A stretch of DNA of 64,000 bases, from NCBI GenBank assembly GCA_027475525.1, contig JAMWFC010000116.1:496001-560000 (forward strand). Reading direction: 5' to 3'. The notes below the pieces were generated by a model. That model was given only the letters and a program-made list of their open reading frames with translations, searched no databases and was not told where the DNA came from. Position numbers and translations under genes: made by a program. Positions within the stretch are counted from its first letter, which is position 1, and every line of letters starts with the position of its first letter. This DNA is from Macrolepiota albuminosa. Lineage: Eukaryota > Basidiomycota > Agaricomycetes > Agaricales > Agaricaceae. Of the stretch, positions 53,740 to 64,000 are shown in pieces.

Positions 53740-54427
53740 CTAGCATAACTTGTCCATGATACCCTTCGATCCCCTTGATGTCTCGCTCTCTCCTACCACG
53801 CTCAGCACACACCACACATCTGCTGCGTAGACCATGTTTGGCACCACTACTGCTTCATATAGCCTCCTTGCCAGTGTTCCTTTCACTCCTCCATTAGTCT
53901 TCAACAGGCGTCTCATCTGCATCACCGCTGCTGTTCCTTGAAGCGCAGCTCCTAGTCCAGTATCACCCCCAGGAACTTGTGAGATGCCTCCACCTTAATT
54001 GCTGTTCCCCCTATCATGATTTTCAGCCTCCTCGCTAGCCTCGTTTTCCCCCTCTTTCCCCCCCTTTCCCTCTCCTTCCTCCTGCCCATCTGCTTGCTCC
54101 CTTCTCCCTTTCCATCATGCTCTCCACCTTCCTTGCTGCTTCCTCTAGGTTTCTTCCCTCTGCTGCAATGTGCGTTATCTGCAAATGACCCCGCTATCTC
54201 TCCTTCATGCTCGTCTGCTCCTTCTATTTGGCCCGCATTATAGAAGTTGTAGCACAACCCCAATGTGTTGCACCCCTGGTCTAGTCCGCTGTCCACCAGA
54301 ATCAGCTCCAATTTGTAGTCATCAAATGCAATCACCGTTTTTCTCCCGTCCAGCTTCCTCTCAATTCATCCCACTACTCCTCTGGCACACCTCTCTTTCT
54401 CATATCCCTCACCAGCACCCTTGGCAC
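53740..54427 (-). pseudogene. LINE reverse transcriptase remnant
   Basis: Minus-strand frames encode 'LVRDMRKRGVPEE' (54410), 'VIAFDDYKLELILVDSGLDQGC' in two parts, 'NTLGLCYNFYNAGQIE' (54270), and 'GSFADNAHC' (54190), where the family has the FADD box; the second catalytic Asp is Asn. Then 'ASHKFLGVILD' and 'LYEAVVVPNMVYAADVWC' (53865). Fingers are missing because the element is truncated at 54428. Confidence 0.75.
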
Positions 54428-55203
54428 TGTCATGACCCCTCCCCTCCAGAACCTCCCTGGGACATCCCCAGAGCCCCATCCGGGAACCTCTTCCGTCAAC
54501 CCCACAGCACGCCCTGCCCCCACAGCTGCTGACGCCGCCATCACACGCATCAAAGACCGCCATCAGCCAACCCTTGGGGACCCCGCATCACGGACCCTGG
54601 GATTAACTGCTGTCAACGATTGGATCACGCGACTCGCTTCTGGCCATCACGCATCACGCATCATAGCTCCCTCCGCGCAAATTGATCACGCGTCCCCACA
54701 TGCATGATCCAGGTATACAGTCCCTGCCCGCTACTCAATAACTCCTGGAACTCATCCCAGACACCCTGGAACCCCGAGACCCAGCCCCATAGTACTTATA
54801 GCATAGTTCTCCGCTGTATTTGCTAGTCTTGATATTGCATTAACTTGGTTACTTGAATTGTTGCGTGCCCTCTGCTTGACTGGTACGCATTGACTGGCAC
54901 GTTTGACTAGCACGCTTGAATAACCGCGTGCTCTAAGTTTGGTATGCACTTTGCGACTTTTAATTTGTTGACCCGGTCTCGTCTTAGAACTCCCGGTTCA
55001 TGACTTGACCCCCTCCCTATCCTCAGCTACCCAAAACCCAAAACCCCCAGACCAAGTCCCCTCTCCCGGGATTACCCCTGTCCACGTCTTGAACTCCGGA
55101 GTCCTAGCCCTGGAGTTCCAGACACCCAAGTATCCGTAGGTCAAGTCCGCATTGTAAGAGCAATTGCTTTCCCGGAAAGCCCCCGACTCAGCAGAACCTG
55201 ACA
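54428..55203 (+). repeat. Presumed Gypsy-2 5' LTR
   Basis: TG...CA boundaries (TGTCATGACC; CCTGACA) and position before Gag suggest the LTR. There is no second copy in the window to confirm the limits. Confidence 0.4.
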
Positions 55204-55235
55204 TAATATTAAGACTCCCTCCTTACACCGTTCTT

Positions 55236-56080
55236 GATGGCTACGTATACTCATACCTACTACCCCATGGGCTACCAGACTGACCCTTATGGACGTCCGG
55301 CCCCCAATCATTACTCTGCGCAGACCCCCTGCCCCGCTTACCCACCTCTCCCGTACGAACCCCAATACCTCCACTGCCATTGGGCCCCTGACCCATTTCT
55401 CTATGATCTGGATCCCTCAGCCAGCTGGGCCCCTCTGCCCAACCTAGCCATGGCGCGACCCGTGGAGGTCCCCTCGTACCGGAGCATTCCCAGAGGCCTG
55501 CCAGAGACCCCACCAGTTTCCAGTGGACCTCGCCTGGTATCCCCTAGCAAGGGCCCCTTTGCACCCACCTCCTACTACGGTTACCAGTGTTCTGCCCCCC
55601 AACCCTGGGGACCCCTCAGCTACGACTACCCCCCTTGACACTATCCAACTGCCGCCCCACCTGGTCGGACTCCCCCCTTGTCAATGGGACAACAACATCT
55701 TGAGAACTACGAACGGCAATGGGACAAAGTGCTCCGCTCGCTCAGGATCTCGCCGGAGAACTTCGCGCAACGGGCAAGGGCGCTGCTCACGGAATTTGGA
55801 CACGACAACTTCAAAGGCACTCCGGAGGACTGGGCTCATTGCTTGGTCAAATTCGGGTATTGCCTCATGCGAGGAGAACTCCTGGAGCAGACTATGGTAA
55901 AGTACAGGCGCAACACAATCCTCCGCAAAGAATTACAACAACTGCTCGACGAAGTCCACACGTCCCCATCCCCCCGACCCCTCAACAACCCTGCAGACCC
56001 AGGCCGCTCGATTCACATCCAGCAGGAACCCCTGAAACCGGCCCCGGCAATCCTCATGGTCCCCACTCTGGAGCAATGAC
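55236..56080 (+). pseudogene. Gypsy-2 N-terminal ORF (Pro/Tyr-rich, Gag-like)
   Basis: ATG at 55236 (MATYTHTYYPMGYQTDPYG). A Pro/Tyr-rich stretch runs to a stop at 55636-55638; a related frame continues 55678-56079 with 'GQQHLENYERQWDKVLRSL' and 'LLTEFGHDNFKGTPEDWAHC', a helical segment. Probably the N-terminal part of Gag. Not assignable to a named domain. Confidence 0.5.
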
Positions 56081-57165
56081 AATGGGAAGAGCGACAAAAC
56101 ACCTCGGCCATACTACGGTCCCTCAACCCGATGGGAGGGCTATTCGATCAGCCTGCTGCCTGCACGGTAGGCTTGTCAACTCGCCGTAGGGCTAACTCCA
56201 TTCCTAGCACCTTCAAGACCTGGGGACAGCCCCAGAGACCCCTGGAACCCCTCTCACAAATGGACAACGCCCAACCCCTGGCCCCGGCGAACCCTGGTAG
56301 ACTCTGTGTGGACACCACTAGCACGGATGACACGCTGTGCTACATCGACGAGCTCATGTGCGGCAACAACGAACAACGCCCTGTGCCTGCGCCTGTCCTG
56401 GTACTGCCCCCTACATCAGCCCCAGCCCCTCCGGAGCCCAACTTCCACCATGACCCCCTGCCCCACTTTGATCTGCGGAACCCCCCACAGCCTCCAATGC
56501 AAGCACGACCCTCTCGGGTTGAACGTTCTCCACGCAACCCGGCACCCAGCCCACCTTAGGTCGACCTGACACCACCGAACCCTCCCCGACCGCCTCTGCC
56601 ACCTCCAGCTGAACTTTGAGGATGACCTCCAGGCCCCCCATCTCCGCCACCCCCTGCATGGAGACCCGGGCCTCCCCCCAGCAGGAACGAACCCCCCTGA
56701 AACAACGGACCTCCCAGGCGTGGACCCCCAGGTGAGCCACCCAGAGGAGGCCCTCCAGGCGGGTGGGGTCCTGCCCTCGGTGCCTTTCCTCCACAAGGAG
56801 GGGGGGGTAACCATTATTACTACTACTACAATGCCGGCCCCCCTCCCCGCAATGCTGCTGGACTGGACAACGCTCGCGACACCCTTGCCCACGAAGACGT
56901 CTGTACATTCAAAAGCCCGATGCATTCACGGGCCAGGACCCCTGAAAATGGTGTACATTCCTCACTCAGTGTCTTAATATGTTTCAGGCAAAACCACTCA
57001 CATTTCAGGTTGACAGCTCCCAGGTGGCCTTCGCCATCTCGTACCTCTAGGGGATCGCCTTCAACCATTACACAGCCCTCATCCAGTTTGATTCCAACAA
57101 CCCGGCACTCTCCCACTGGCAAGCCTTTGTCAACGAGTTCTCTGGAAAATTCAGGATCTACGACA
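56081..57165 (+). pseudogene. Gypsy-2 Gag linker, Pro-rich
   Basis: The frame 56131-56559 ('MGGLFDQPAACTVGLSTRR' to 'RNPAPSPP') is a Pro-rich linker. Further Gag-like sequence follows to 57165 ('FQAKPLTFQVDSSQVAFAIS', a stop at 57049-57051, then 'GIAFNHYTALIQFDSNNP'), leading into the capsid-like domain. Confidence 0.5.
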
Positions 57166-57167
57166 CC

Positions 57168-57800
57168 GTGGCCAAAGCCGAGGACAACCTCTTCAACCTC
57201 CGGATGCACTCTGAAGAACGTTTCACTACCTTCATTGTACGTTTTGAGAAGGAAGCTTACAAGACAGGTTGGAACTACAGTGCCCTCCGGTACGCCCTCC
57301 GCCATGCCCTGCCACAACGTATCAAGGATGTCCTCCGACTCGCCCCGAAACAACCCTCCTACGATGGATACAAGGCTCTTGTCATGCAGATCGACCAACA
57401 TTACTGGGAAGACCGCAGCGAGTATTCAAACTCCCGACCCCCCTGGAACCCTAGGGGAGGACCCCCATGGCCCTCCGGCAAAACCCCCAACCCCCAAATC
57501 CGAAACCCTGGCCCCCCTGCGTTCCCTGGCAGCCGATCCCCAGTGAGTTGCGGCCCGCCCAATGCTAACCCTGGCAGCGGCGCCCGCCCCCAGGCCCAAC
57601 TCAACGCTGCCCCCCGAGGAACCCCCGGAAGACTCTGAAGATCTCGACTTCACTGATGAATGGGACAAAGAGGCCCTCCGGGCCAACCAGCTCTCAAAAA
57701 AGAGGTGACCCTGGGTTGAGATCCTGAAGGATGTGCAGGAACAACGGAGAAGAGAGGGTGTTTGCATACTCTGTGGTGAGAAAGACCATTTCATCTCTGA
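57168..57800 (+). pseudogene. Gypsy-2 Gag capsid-like domain and zinc knuckle
   Basis: 'KAEDNLFNLRMHSEERFTTF', 'FEKEAYKTGWNYSALRYAL' and 'ALPQRIKDVLRLAPKQPSYD' form the retrotransposon_gag core. A Pro/Gly-rich tail follows, then 'CILCGEKDHFISECP' (about 57766), a CX2CX4HX4C zinc knuckle in another frame. It packages element RNA in the family. Confidence 0.75.
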
Positions 57801-60515
57801 GTGCCCCCAATGACAGGTCATGGGACGTGCCACCTGGACCTTCAAAGGGGAGGACGCCACCTACAAGTATTTGAAAAACGACCTGGCGATTTAGACCCGG
57901 AAGACACCCTAAATCACGGAATCGACCCCGACGTCTTCTCTGCCCTGGTCTCACATCTTTGCTCCACGACACTCATACAGGACACCCTCACGGCTTACCT
58001 ACCCTCCCACTCCTCGCATTCCCTCCTCCTCAACACCCACCTCACCCCCTCTGGAATCCCCCTTAACACCCTCGTCAACAGTGGCGCCACAGACAACTTC
58101 ATCAACAAGGCATTGTCTACCTTAGCCCTGGAGCCCGCCCAACGACTCCCGGTCCTGGTACGACTCTGCCTCTTTGACGGAGATGCCTCTACGGCAGGGG
58201 ACATCACTCACTTCGCGCATATGCCCATTACTTTCGCCAACGGACAGACTCACACCCTCCGGATGTTGATAACCAAACTCCACCCTTCCACACCCCTGGT
58301 CCTAGGGCTCCTGTGGCTCCGAGACACCAACCCCCGCATCAATTGGCGACATCTTACCCTTTGCCTGACCCGGGACCCGACGCCCGACGACCAGCAGCTC
58401 CCCTTTGACATCCCCTACACTCCAAATCCTACCCCAAAGGACAGGCCCCCACCACCCCCCGGACTCCAGTCCCGCTTGTCCTGGTCCTTCATCATCAATG
58501 CCAGGCTGGACGGCACCCTGGGACCGATATCAGCCCTCATCGACAGCGGAGCCACCGGAGTTTTCATCAATGATGCCCTCGACCCCCTCGACCAGCCCCT
58601 CCGCCTGCAATGCCTCAACGGCACCCTCTCCTCCTCTGGCCCCATCCAGAGGTCTCACTCGGGACACATGACCCTGGACAACGACTACGAGTTCATCTCC
58701 AGCTTCCTGGTCACGCGACTTCACGAATTGACCCCGATAGTGCTGGGGCTACCTTGGCTACGCGACACAAACCCCAATATTGATTGGAGGACGCTCACCA
58801 TGACCTTCCCAGGACCTGAAGACCACCCCTTGACCACCGTGCACCTCTGGGCCCTAGGGAGTGACCCGATGCCTGACACCTCTGGGACAACAGCCGTGCC
58901 CCCCACGCATGCCCCACTCATGCCCGTCCAAGCCTGCAAGGCCACTGGTCGACCCCCAAACATTCCTTGGAACAAGTACAAAGGGCTGAACTACCCGAGT
59001 TGGTCTCAGACACGCGTCACACCCGTTCCGGCCAATGCATCTGCGACTCTGATCGACCTGAACGCACTTGACATTAGGATCATTGGAGCCGCCCCCTTCG
59101 CCCGCCTCATGAAGGACAGAACCCCCACATTTCAGCTACACACCTCGCCATCTCTCCCAGAAGAACACCTACAAGGGGATGCTATCCCCCCGGAAAAGAA
59201 AACCGAGGAGCAGATCCTCCGAGAAGTAGTTTCCCCGGAGTATCATGAGTTCGCTGATGTATTCTCCAAAGGAGACGCCAAGGAAATTCCCCCTCACCGC
59301 CCTTATGACCATACCATCGACCTCAAGGAAGGAGCTGCCCCCCCTTTTGGCAAGGTGTACAACATGTTGGAAGTTGAACTCTGGGCCCTCAAGGACTACC
59401 TCGACAAAATGCTTGGTAAGGAATTCATCCGACCCTCTGCCTCCACTGCTGGAGCCCCGGTTCTATTTGCCAAGAAGAAGGACAGCTCGCTCCGACTCTG
59501 CGTCGACTACTGGGGGCTCAATAAGATCACCAAGAAGAACCGCTACCCGCTTCCGCTCATTGGCGATCTGGTCAATCGACTCCGCAGTGCCAAGGTTTAC
59601 ACAAAGATCTACCTCCGCTCCAGCTACAACAATGTCCGCATCGCTCTGGAACACGAGTGGAAAACCACATTCCACATGTGGTACGGTCTGTTTGAGTACC
59701 TTGTGATGCCCTTCGGAATGACTAACTCCCCCACCACGTTCCAATACTTCATGAACGACATCTTCCACGACATGAGCGACATCTTCATGATTGTCTACTT
59801 GGACGACATCCTCATCTATTCCGACTCGAAGGAGGACCACCAGAAGCATGTCCGGCAAGTCCTTGAACGCCTCCAGGAGCACAACCTCCACGCCAAGCCC
59901 AAGAAGTGTTCATTCCACACGGAAGAGGTTGAGTATCTCAGCGTCATCGTATCCCCAAATGGTGTTCGCATGGACCCCCACAAGGTCGAGGCCATCGTCA
60001 ACTGGCTGCAGCCCTGGAACGTCAAGGAAGTACAATCCTTCTTGGGTTTCGCTAATTTCTACCGGAGGTTCATAGATAACTACTCTGGCATCACGAAACC
60101 CCTCAACCAGCTCACATGCAAGGACGTCGCCTGGAACTGGGACAGTAAGTGCCAGAGCGTCTTTAACCTGCTCAAGGAGGCTTTCACAGCTGCCCCCATC
60201 CTCTGGCACTACGACCCGGCCCTCCTGATTATCCTGGAATGCGACGCCTCTGACTACGCCATCACCGGGATTCTCTCGCAGATGGGATCTGATGGTGGGG
60301 AGCCCCGGCCAGTCGCCTTCTACACCCAGTCCATGATCGACACCAAGCTCAACTATGACATCTACGACAAGGAGCTCCTCGCCATTGTCGAAGCCTTCAA
60401 ACAATGGCAAGCCTACCTCGAAGGAGCCCGGCACCAGATTCAGGTCTACTCGGATCACAACAACCTGCAGTACTTCACCACGACCAAACAACTTAGTCGA
60501 CGGCAGGCCCGATGA
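57801..60515 (+). pseudogene. Gypsy-2 Pol: two protease domains, RT, RNase H
   Basis: A 904-codon open frame. Protease-like domain 1: 'LVNSGATDNFINKAL' at residues 91-105 (Asn93 where the catalytic Asp is expected) and 'LVLGLLWLRDTNPRINW' near 165. Protease-like domain 2: 'ALIDSGATGVFINDAL' with Asp248 intact, and 'IVLGLPWLRDTNPNIDW' near 315. RT: 'GAPVLFAKKKDSSLRLCVDY' (about 550), 'YLDD' at 666-669 intact, 'LGFANFYRRFIDNYSG' connection. RNase H: 'ILECDASDYAITGILSQM' and 'VYSDHNNLQYFTT'. The stop at 60513-60515 is created by the 77-bp duplication, and the frame resumes at 60512 in the second copy, so Pol is really longer. Confidence 0.85.
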
Positions 60516-60591
60516 TTCAGGTCTACTCGGATCACAACAACCTGCAGTACTTCACCACGACCAAACAACTTAGTCGACGGCAGGCCCGATG
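60438..60591. repeat. 77-bp tandem duplication #15
   Basis: Identical adjacent copies (60438-60514, 60515-60591) split Pol between RNase H residues 'IQVYSDHNN...RRQAR'. Confidence 0.92.
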
Positions 60592-62257
60592 GTCCGAGAT
60601 CCTCTTGGAGTACAACTTCACAATCCAGTACTGCCTGGGACGACTTGGAGCTAAACCCGATGCCCTCACCCGTCAACCAGATGTCTACTCCAAGAAGTCG
60701 TTCGAGGCAGAATGCAATGTGTTCAATCATCGTGTGGTGATCCCTCCCAAACATCTGAATGCCGTACTGATCTTAAACAATGAAGGGACCCTGAGCCAGA
60801 TCCGCCGCGCCCCCCGAGACAAGTACTTCACTAACCACGACCCCCGCAACCCCCCTAGCGGAACCGACCAGGACCCCGCCTTCTCCTTGTCCCCCGACAA
60901 AAAACTCCTCTTCTGGGATGGCTGCATCTACGTCCCAGATCACACCCGACTCCACTATGACGTCCTCCATCAACACCACGACCACAAGCTCCGGGGACAC
61001 CCTGGAATATGTAAGACCCTCCAGCTTATCTCCCGGACTTACTTTTGGCCAGGGTTGAAGAAGGATGTGACCCATTACATTTGATCATGCGAGCCCTGCC
61101 TCCAGGCCAAGGTCCCCCGACACTGACCGTATGGACTCCTGAAACCCCTGCCAGTCAGGCAACGCCCCTGGTCCTCCATATCCCTGGACCACATTGTCGA
61201 ACTCCCGGAATCTGAAGGGTTCAATGCCATTCTCGTCGTTGTGTGCAGGCTAACCAAACAGGGCATCTTCCTACCCTGCCACACCACGGACACCGCCCCG
61301 GACTTCGCCCGGCTGTTCCTCGAGCACGTCTTTGCCAAACATGGACTCCCGGACGACATCGTCTTCAACCGTGGCCTGCTTTTCGTGTCCAAGTTCTGGA
61401 CTTCCCTGTGTAAGGCCCTTGAAGTAAAGACTAACCTCTCTACTGCCTATCACCCCAAAACCGACGGCCAAACCAAAAGGGTCAATCAGTCCCTCAAGCA
61501 GTACCTCCGACTATACGTCAACTACTTGCAGGACAACTGGCGCGCTGAGCTCCCCCTGGCCGAGTTCACCTACAACAACACGCTGCACTCTGCCACCGGG
61601 GTATCTCCCTTCTTTGCCAACAAAGGGTACCATCCCCAACTGACGCTCTCGCTCTGGGACATCCCGTCGCACGCCGCCCACAAGGTCGCCCGGGATCTCC
61701 AGTCCCTCCACGAGTTTCTCCGGGAGGAGATCAACACCGCAAACCAGGCCTATGCAAAACACGCTGACCAGAAATGGGAAGACACCCCTGACTGGACCCC
61801 CAGGACAAAGGTATGGTTAGATTGACGCCACCTCCGCACCTGCCAGCCCTCCCCGAAACTCAATCACAAGCACCTCGGCCCATTCAAAATTTTGAAGAAG
61901 GTCTCATCCCATGCCTACAGGATCGAGCTCCCCCCGGGACTTAAAGGTCTACACCCGGTATTCCATGTCCGCCTCCTGGAACGACACCCCCTGGACCCCT
62001 TCCCCAAACAGCGCCCCGAGCCCCCTCCCCTGGTCGAGGTTGAGGACGAGTACCACTACGAGGTTGAAGACATCCTCGACTCCCAGAATATTCGTGGACG
62101 ACCCCACTTTCTCGTATGGTGGAAGGGATACGGCCTGGAAGACGACACTTGGGAACTGCGCCAAAACCTCGTAGGTGCCCTCGACAAACTCCAGGACTTC
62201 CAGCAACAGCACCCAGGAAATGACCCTCCCGGGCGCAGGACTCACAGACGGCAGTAG
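60592..62257 (+). pseudogene. Gypsy-2 integrase and chromodomain
   Basis: RNase H tail, then the HHCC zinc domain ('HDHKLRGHPGICKTLQLI', 'CEPCLQAK'). A TGA at 61081-61083 and another near 61123-61125 precede the core. First Asp is present ('SLDHIVELP'). The second catalytic position is Asn ('VFNRGLLFVSKFW', 61367-61369) and the third is Lys ('DGQTKRVNQSL', 61475-61477); their spacing is 35 residues as in DD(35)E integrases. The C-terminus carries the GPF module ('[19 protein letters not shown]') and a chromodomain ('[20 protein letters not shown]', '[14 protein letters not shown]', 62055-62160). With two catalytic residues replaced it cannot be an active integrase. Confidence 0.85.
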
Positions 62258-62270
62258 TGGGTGTAACCCC

Positions 62271-62555
62271 CTCAGTAGGGATTCAACTCCCATGTATACT
62301 TTCTGCTTTCCCTTTCTAGATCTTACTCCCTTTAGGTACTGTTTTATAGTAATGTCCCAGAGTCTGGGCAAGGTGCTCTTTCCAGTTTTCTCGCCCCCCC
62401 TACTCACACTACTCCCTGACCCCAGAAAATCAAGTATATACATTTTTTTTTAATATAAATACACTATCTCTACAAATCAGCGGTAACAGGGAACAAGACG
62501 GACAAAAAGAAAAGAGAAGAAAAAAGAAAAAGATAACAAGGAAACAATGTCGCCC
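62271..62555. other. Region after Gypsy-2
   Basis: Pyrimidine-rich, with no LTR match to 54428-55203. Probably the 3' untranslated side of the minus-strand gene that ends at 62556. Confidence 0.4.
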
Positions 62556-63671
62556 CTAACCGGAACTCCCCTCGCCATTCCCCCCCCTCAGCCAACCCTG
62601 GAAGTCCTCTCCCATCCCCTCTGAACCGTGTTCCTGCCACACCTCCTCAGCCAGTTGGTCCCAAGACAGGAGCTGTTCGCCCTCGTCCAGGATCCGCTCG
62701 AACCATGACCCCGGGGCTGGGACATTCCTCCAGCGGTGCGTGAGCCTCCCCAACAGGTCCAGACCCCGCTCCACCCCGGGGCTACCCACCTCAGACTGCA
62801 ACCCCTCTTGCAGAGAAGCAAACACCGCGGCCACTCCGTCCAGGAGCTGACGATGCTCCCAAGCCCAGTCTGGAGATATCAGTGCCGACCCAGCCACAAG
62901 AAGGGGAGTACTCACTTAGGGAGGCCATGTGCCCAATCACTACGTCTCAGCACAGAGTCTTGACCAATCCCGGGAGCCCTACCCCCTGCTCCAGCCTGGC
63001 CCCCATAGCGTCCAGCCGAGCCTCGGCCTCCCCCCATGCCACCCTCACCTCCCCCAACTCCTGGAGGGCTGCCTCGCGATCCTCCTCCAGCCCCCACCAG
63101 AGCGCCACCTCCTCCCTCGCCCCCTCCTCGCACTCCTCCCTCTCCTGGTCAGCCTGCTCCAAACGTGCCTGCAGTTCCCTCACCTCAGCGCTCAACGGTC
63201 ACCCGGACAGTGGGGAAAATACCGCTGGGGAAACGCACGCTGGGGAGGCCAGGGATGGGGTCTCCACGGGCAGACGCACCCTTTTGGAGGGCCCTGGGGA
63301 GGGACTGGGCAACGCCCGCTGCTTCCCTTTGTCCAGGCGCCCCCCCTGCCCCTGGGTGTCGGACCAAGGGGCCCACCAGCGCATGATCAGCACCACGGGC
63401 CAGCCCCGGCCCCCCACCCAGGCGACTTCCCGCTGGGCGCCTCCGCGGGCACTGCGGGCATCTCCTCCACCGGCTCCACCAGCTCCGCCACCCAATCCCG
63501 CTCCTTGACCCCCATCCTCTGGGTGACTTCCCTCAGCAGCCATCCCTGCTCCTGGGCGACACAACACGCCCTCCACAGCGCCGACATGGAACAACGTTCA
63601 TGGTTGAGGCGGCAGGCCTCACACACGGCCGCGTCCCGGCAGGATGAGAGGCCCGGGACCTCGAACAAGCA
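62556..63671 (-). pseudogene. Coiled-coil protein with Cys-rich N-terminus, basidiomycete repetitive family
   Basis: Minus-strand frames in order: 'CRDAAVCEACRLNHERC' then 'SALWRACCVAQEQGWLL' (about 63640-63555), 'DKGKQRALPSPSPGPSKRVR' (63330), the coiled coil 'AEVRELQARLEQADQEREE' to 'AWGEAEARLDAMGARLEQ' (63190-62960), and 'GSALISPDWAWEHRQLLDGV' to the stop at 62556. I recall this arrangement (Cys cluster, KRKA/KRVR linker, coiled coil, 'SPDWxWEHRxLLDGV') from abundant agaricomycete hypothetical proteins of unknown function. Frameshifts or introns lie near 63500, 63200 and 62920. The 5' part is cut at 63671 by LTR-C, so the start is missing. Confidence 0.5.
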
Positions 63672-64000
63672 AAGTGTCAGGGGACCCCTCATTCCTTTCT
63701 TCTTTCACTCCTTATTTCTTCACTCTCCTTTCATTCACTTCCTTATTTCTTCTACCATTCTCTCATTTTGCTGTTACTACTTCTTCAACACTATCTGTTG
63801 GTACTATTCTCAACCTTTGAGGTGCTCTGGTTCTTTAGCTATCACTCAGACAAGTGTGGGCCCTTCAGCACCGCTCCAGGCTGCTTAGATAAGCCGGAGT
63901 TTGCCTTTCTGACTTCTAAAGTCCGGAGTTTTCCTCCCTTGTTTGCACACTTGTTTGGTTAGTCAATTTTCGAGTTTTTAAGGTTTTGTTGTACTGTACA
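63672..64000 (+). mobile_element. LTR-C copy 2, runs off the window
   Basis: TGTCAGGGGACC start at 63672, aligning with the reverse complement of 51869-52200. It interrupts the minus-strand coiled-coil gene. Its right end and any internal region lie beyond 64000. Confidence 0.75.

Larger units (their letters stand above)
52525..54427 (-). mobile_element. LINE (Tad1-like) with RNase H, 5'-truncated
   Basis: A non-LTR retrotransposon on the minus strand. RT remains lie at 54427-53740 and RNase H plus C-terminus at 53730-52660. A CATCATCATCATC 3' tail lies near 52529-52541 (minus-strand sense). The upstream end is cut at 54428, where the Gypsy-2 LTR starts, so Gypsy-2 probably inserted into it. 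Confidence 0.8.
54428..62270 (+). mobile_element. Gypsy-2: chromodomain Ty3/gypsy retrotransposon
   Basis: A GC-rich element. The left edge is TGTCATGACCCC at 54428, where LINE homology ends. The presumed 5' LTR and leader extend to about 55200-55230. Gag, zinc knuckle, two retropepsin-like domains, RT, RNase H, integrase and chromodomain follow in order, to 62257. A matching 3' LTR was not found after 62257, so the right side is truncated or too diverged. Several catalytic positions are changed. Confidence 0.85.

Noticed and set aside
53132..54532. Plus-strand ORFs over the LINE
   Set aside because: Pro/Ser/Leu-rich shadows of the minus-strand LINE coding sequence.
55241..58724. Gly/Arg-rich minus-strand ORFs over Gypsy-2
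   Set aside because: Antisense of Pro-rich Gag/Pol in GC-rich sequence.

Overview
The window looks like a transposon-dominated stretch of a filamentous basidiomycete genome (inferred: Agaricomycetes, perhaps an ectomycorrhizal species with an expanded repeat load). The pointers are the short (about 50 bp) introns, one F-box host gene of the agaricomycete type, a basidiomycete-type aspartic-protease remnant, and chromodomain Ty3/gypsy, Ty1/copia, LINE, hAT-like and Helitron elements. Almost every coding region is interrupted. The only plausibly functional host gene is the F-box gene on the minus strand at 46.2-47.8 kb.

Layout. 1-11.6 kb: a head-to-tail array of plus-strand Helitrons, A (5' end outside the window) | B (3127-11030, almost full length) | D (592-bp non-autonomous), each starting on the base after its predecessor ends. 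12.3-13.8 kb: a decayed unknown gene. 14.5-16.3 kb: 5'-truncated Helitron C. 18.5-20.0 kb: two abutting non-autonomous minus-strand Helitrons (F, E). 20-24.3 kb: relics, including an aspartic-protease N-terminal fragment, a coiled-coil pseudogene and a Tc1/mariner remnant. 24.3-36.6 kb: Gypsy-1, a 12.3-kb chromodomain element with an extra ~3-kb ORF after the integrase and a solo LTR inserted in its integrase. 36.6-43.4 kb: antisense gypsy fragment, tRNA-derived SINE-like copies, a CpG-poor second LTR of the solo-LTR family, and unassigned CpG-poor DNA. 43.5-44.5 kb: satellite-like repeats. 44.5-45.6 kb: a DNA transposon with terminal inverted repeats and 8-bp target duplications. 45.75-45.95 kb: a long fold-back palindrome. 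46.2-47.8 kb: F-box gene. 48.2-50 kb: 5'-truncated copia. 50.7-51.5 kb: tRNA-headed retroposon candidate. 51.9-52.2 kb: LTR. 52.5-54.4 kb: minus-strand LINE. 54.4-62.3 kb: Gypsy-2, GC-rich, with two tandem retropepsin-like domains. 62.5-64 kb: minus-strand coiled-coil gene cut by an LTR.

Two properties cut across the window. First, 15 direct tandem duplications all have a period of exactly 77 bp, in unrelated sequence; this is best explained as unmerged 77-base overlaps from a k-mer assembler, and they account for several apparent frameshifts (77 is not a multiple of 3). Second, many inactivating changes in the retroelements, and the difference between two LTR copies, are CG to TG/CA transitions, consistent with cytosine methylation and deamination, or RIP-like decay.
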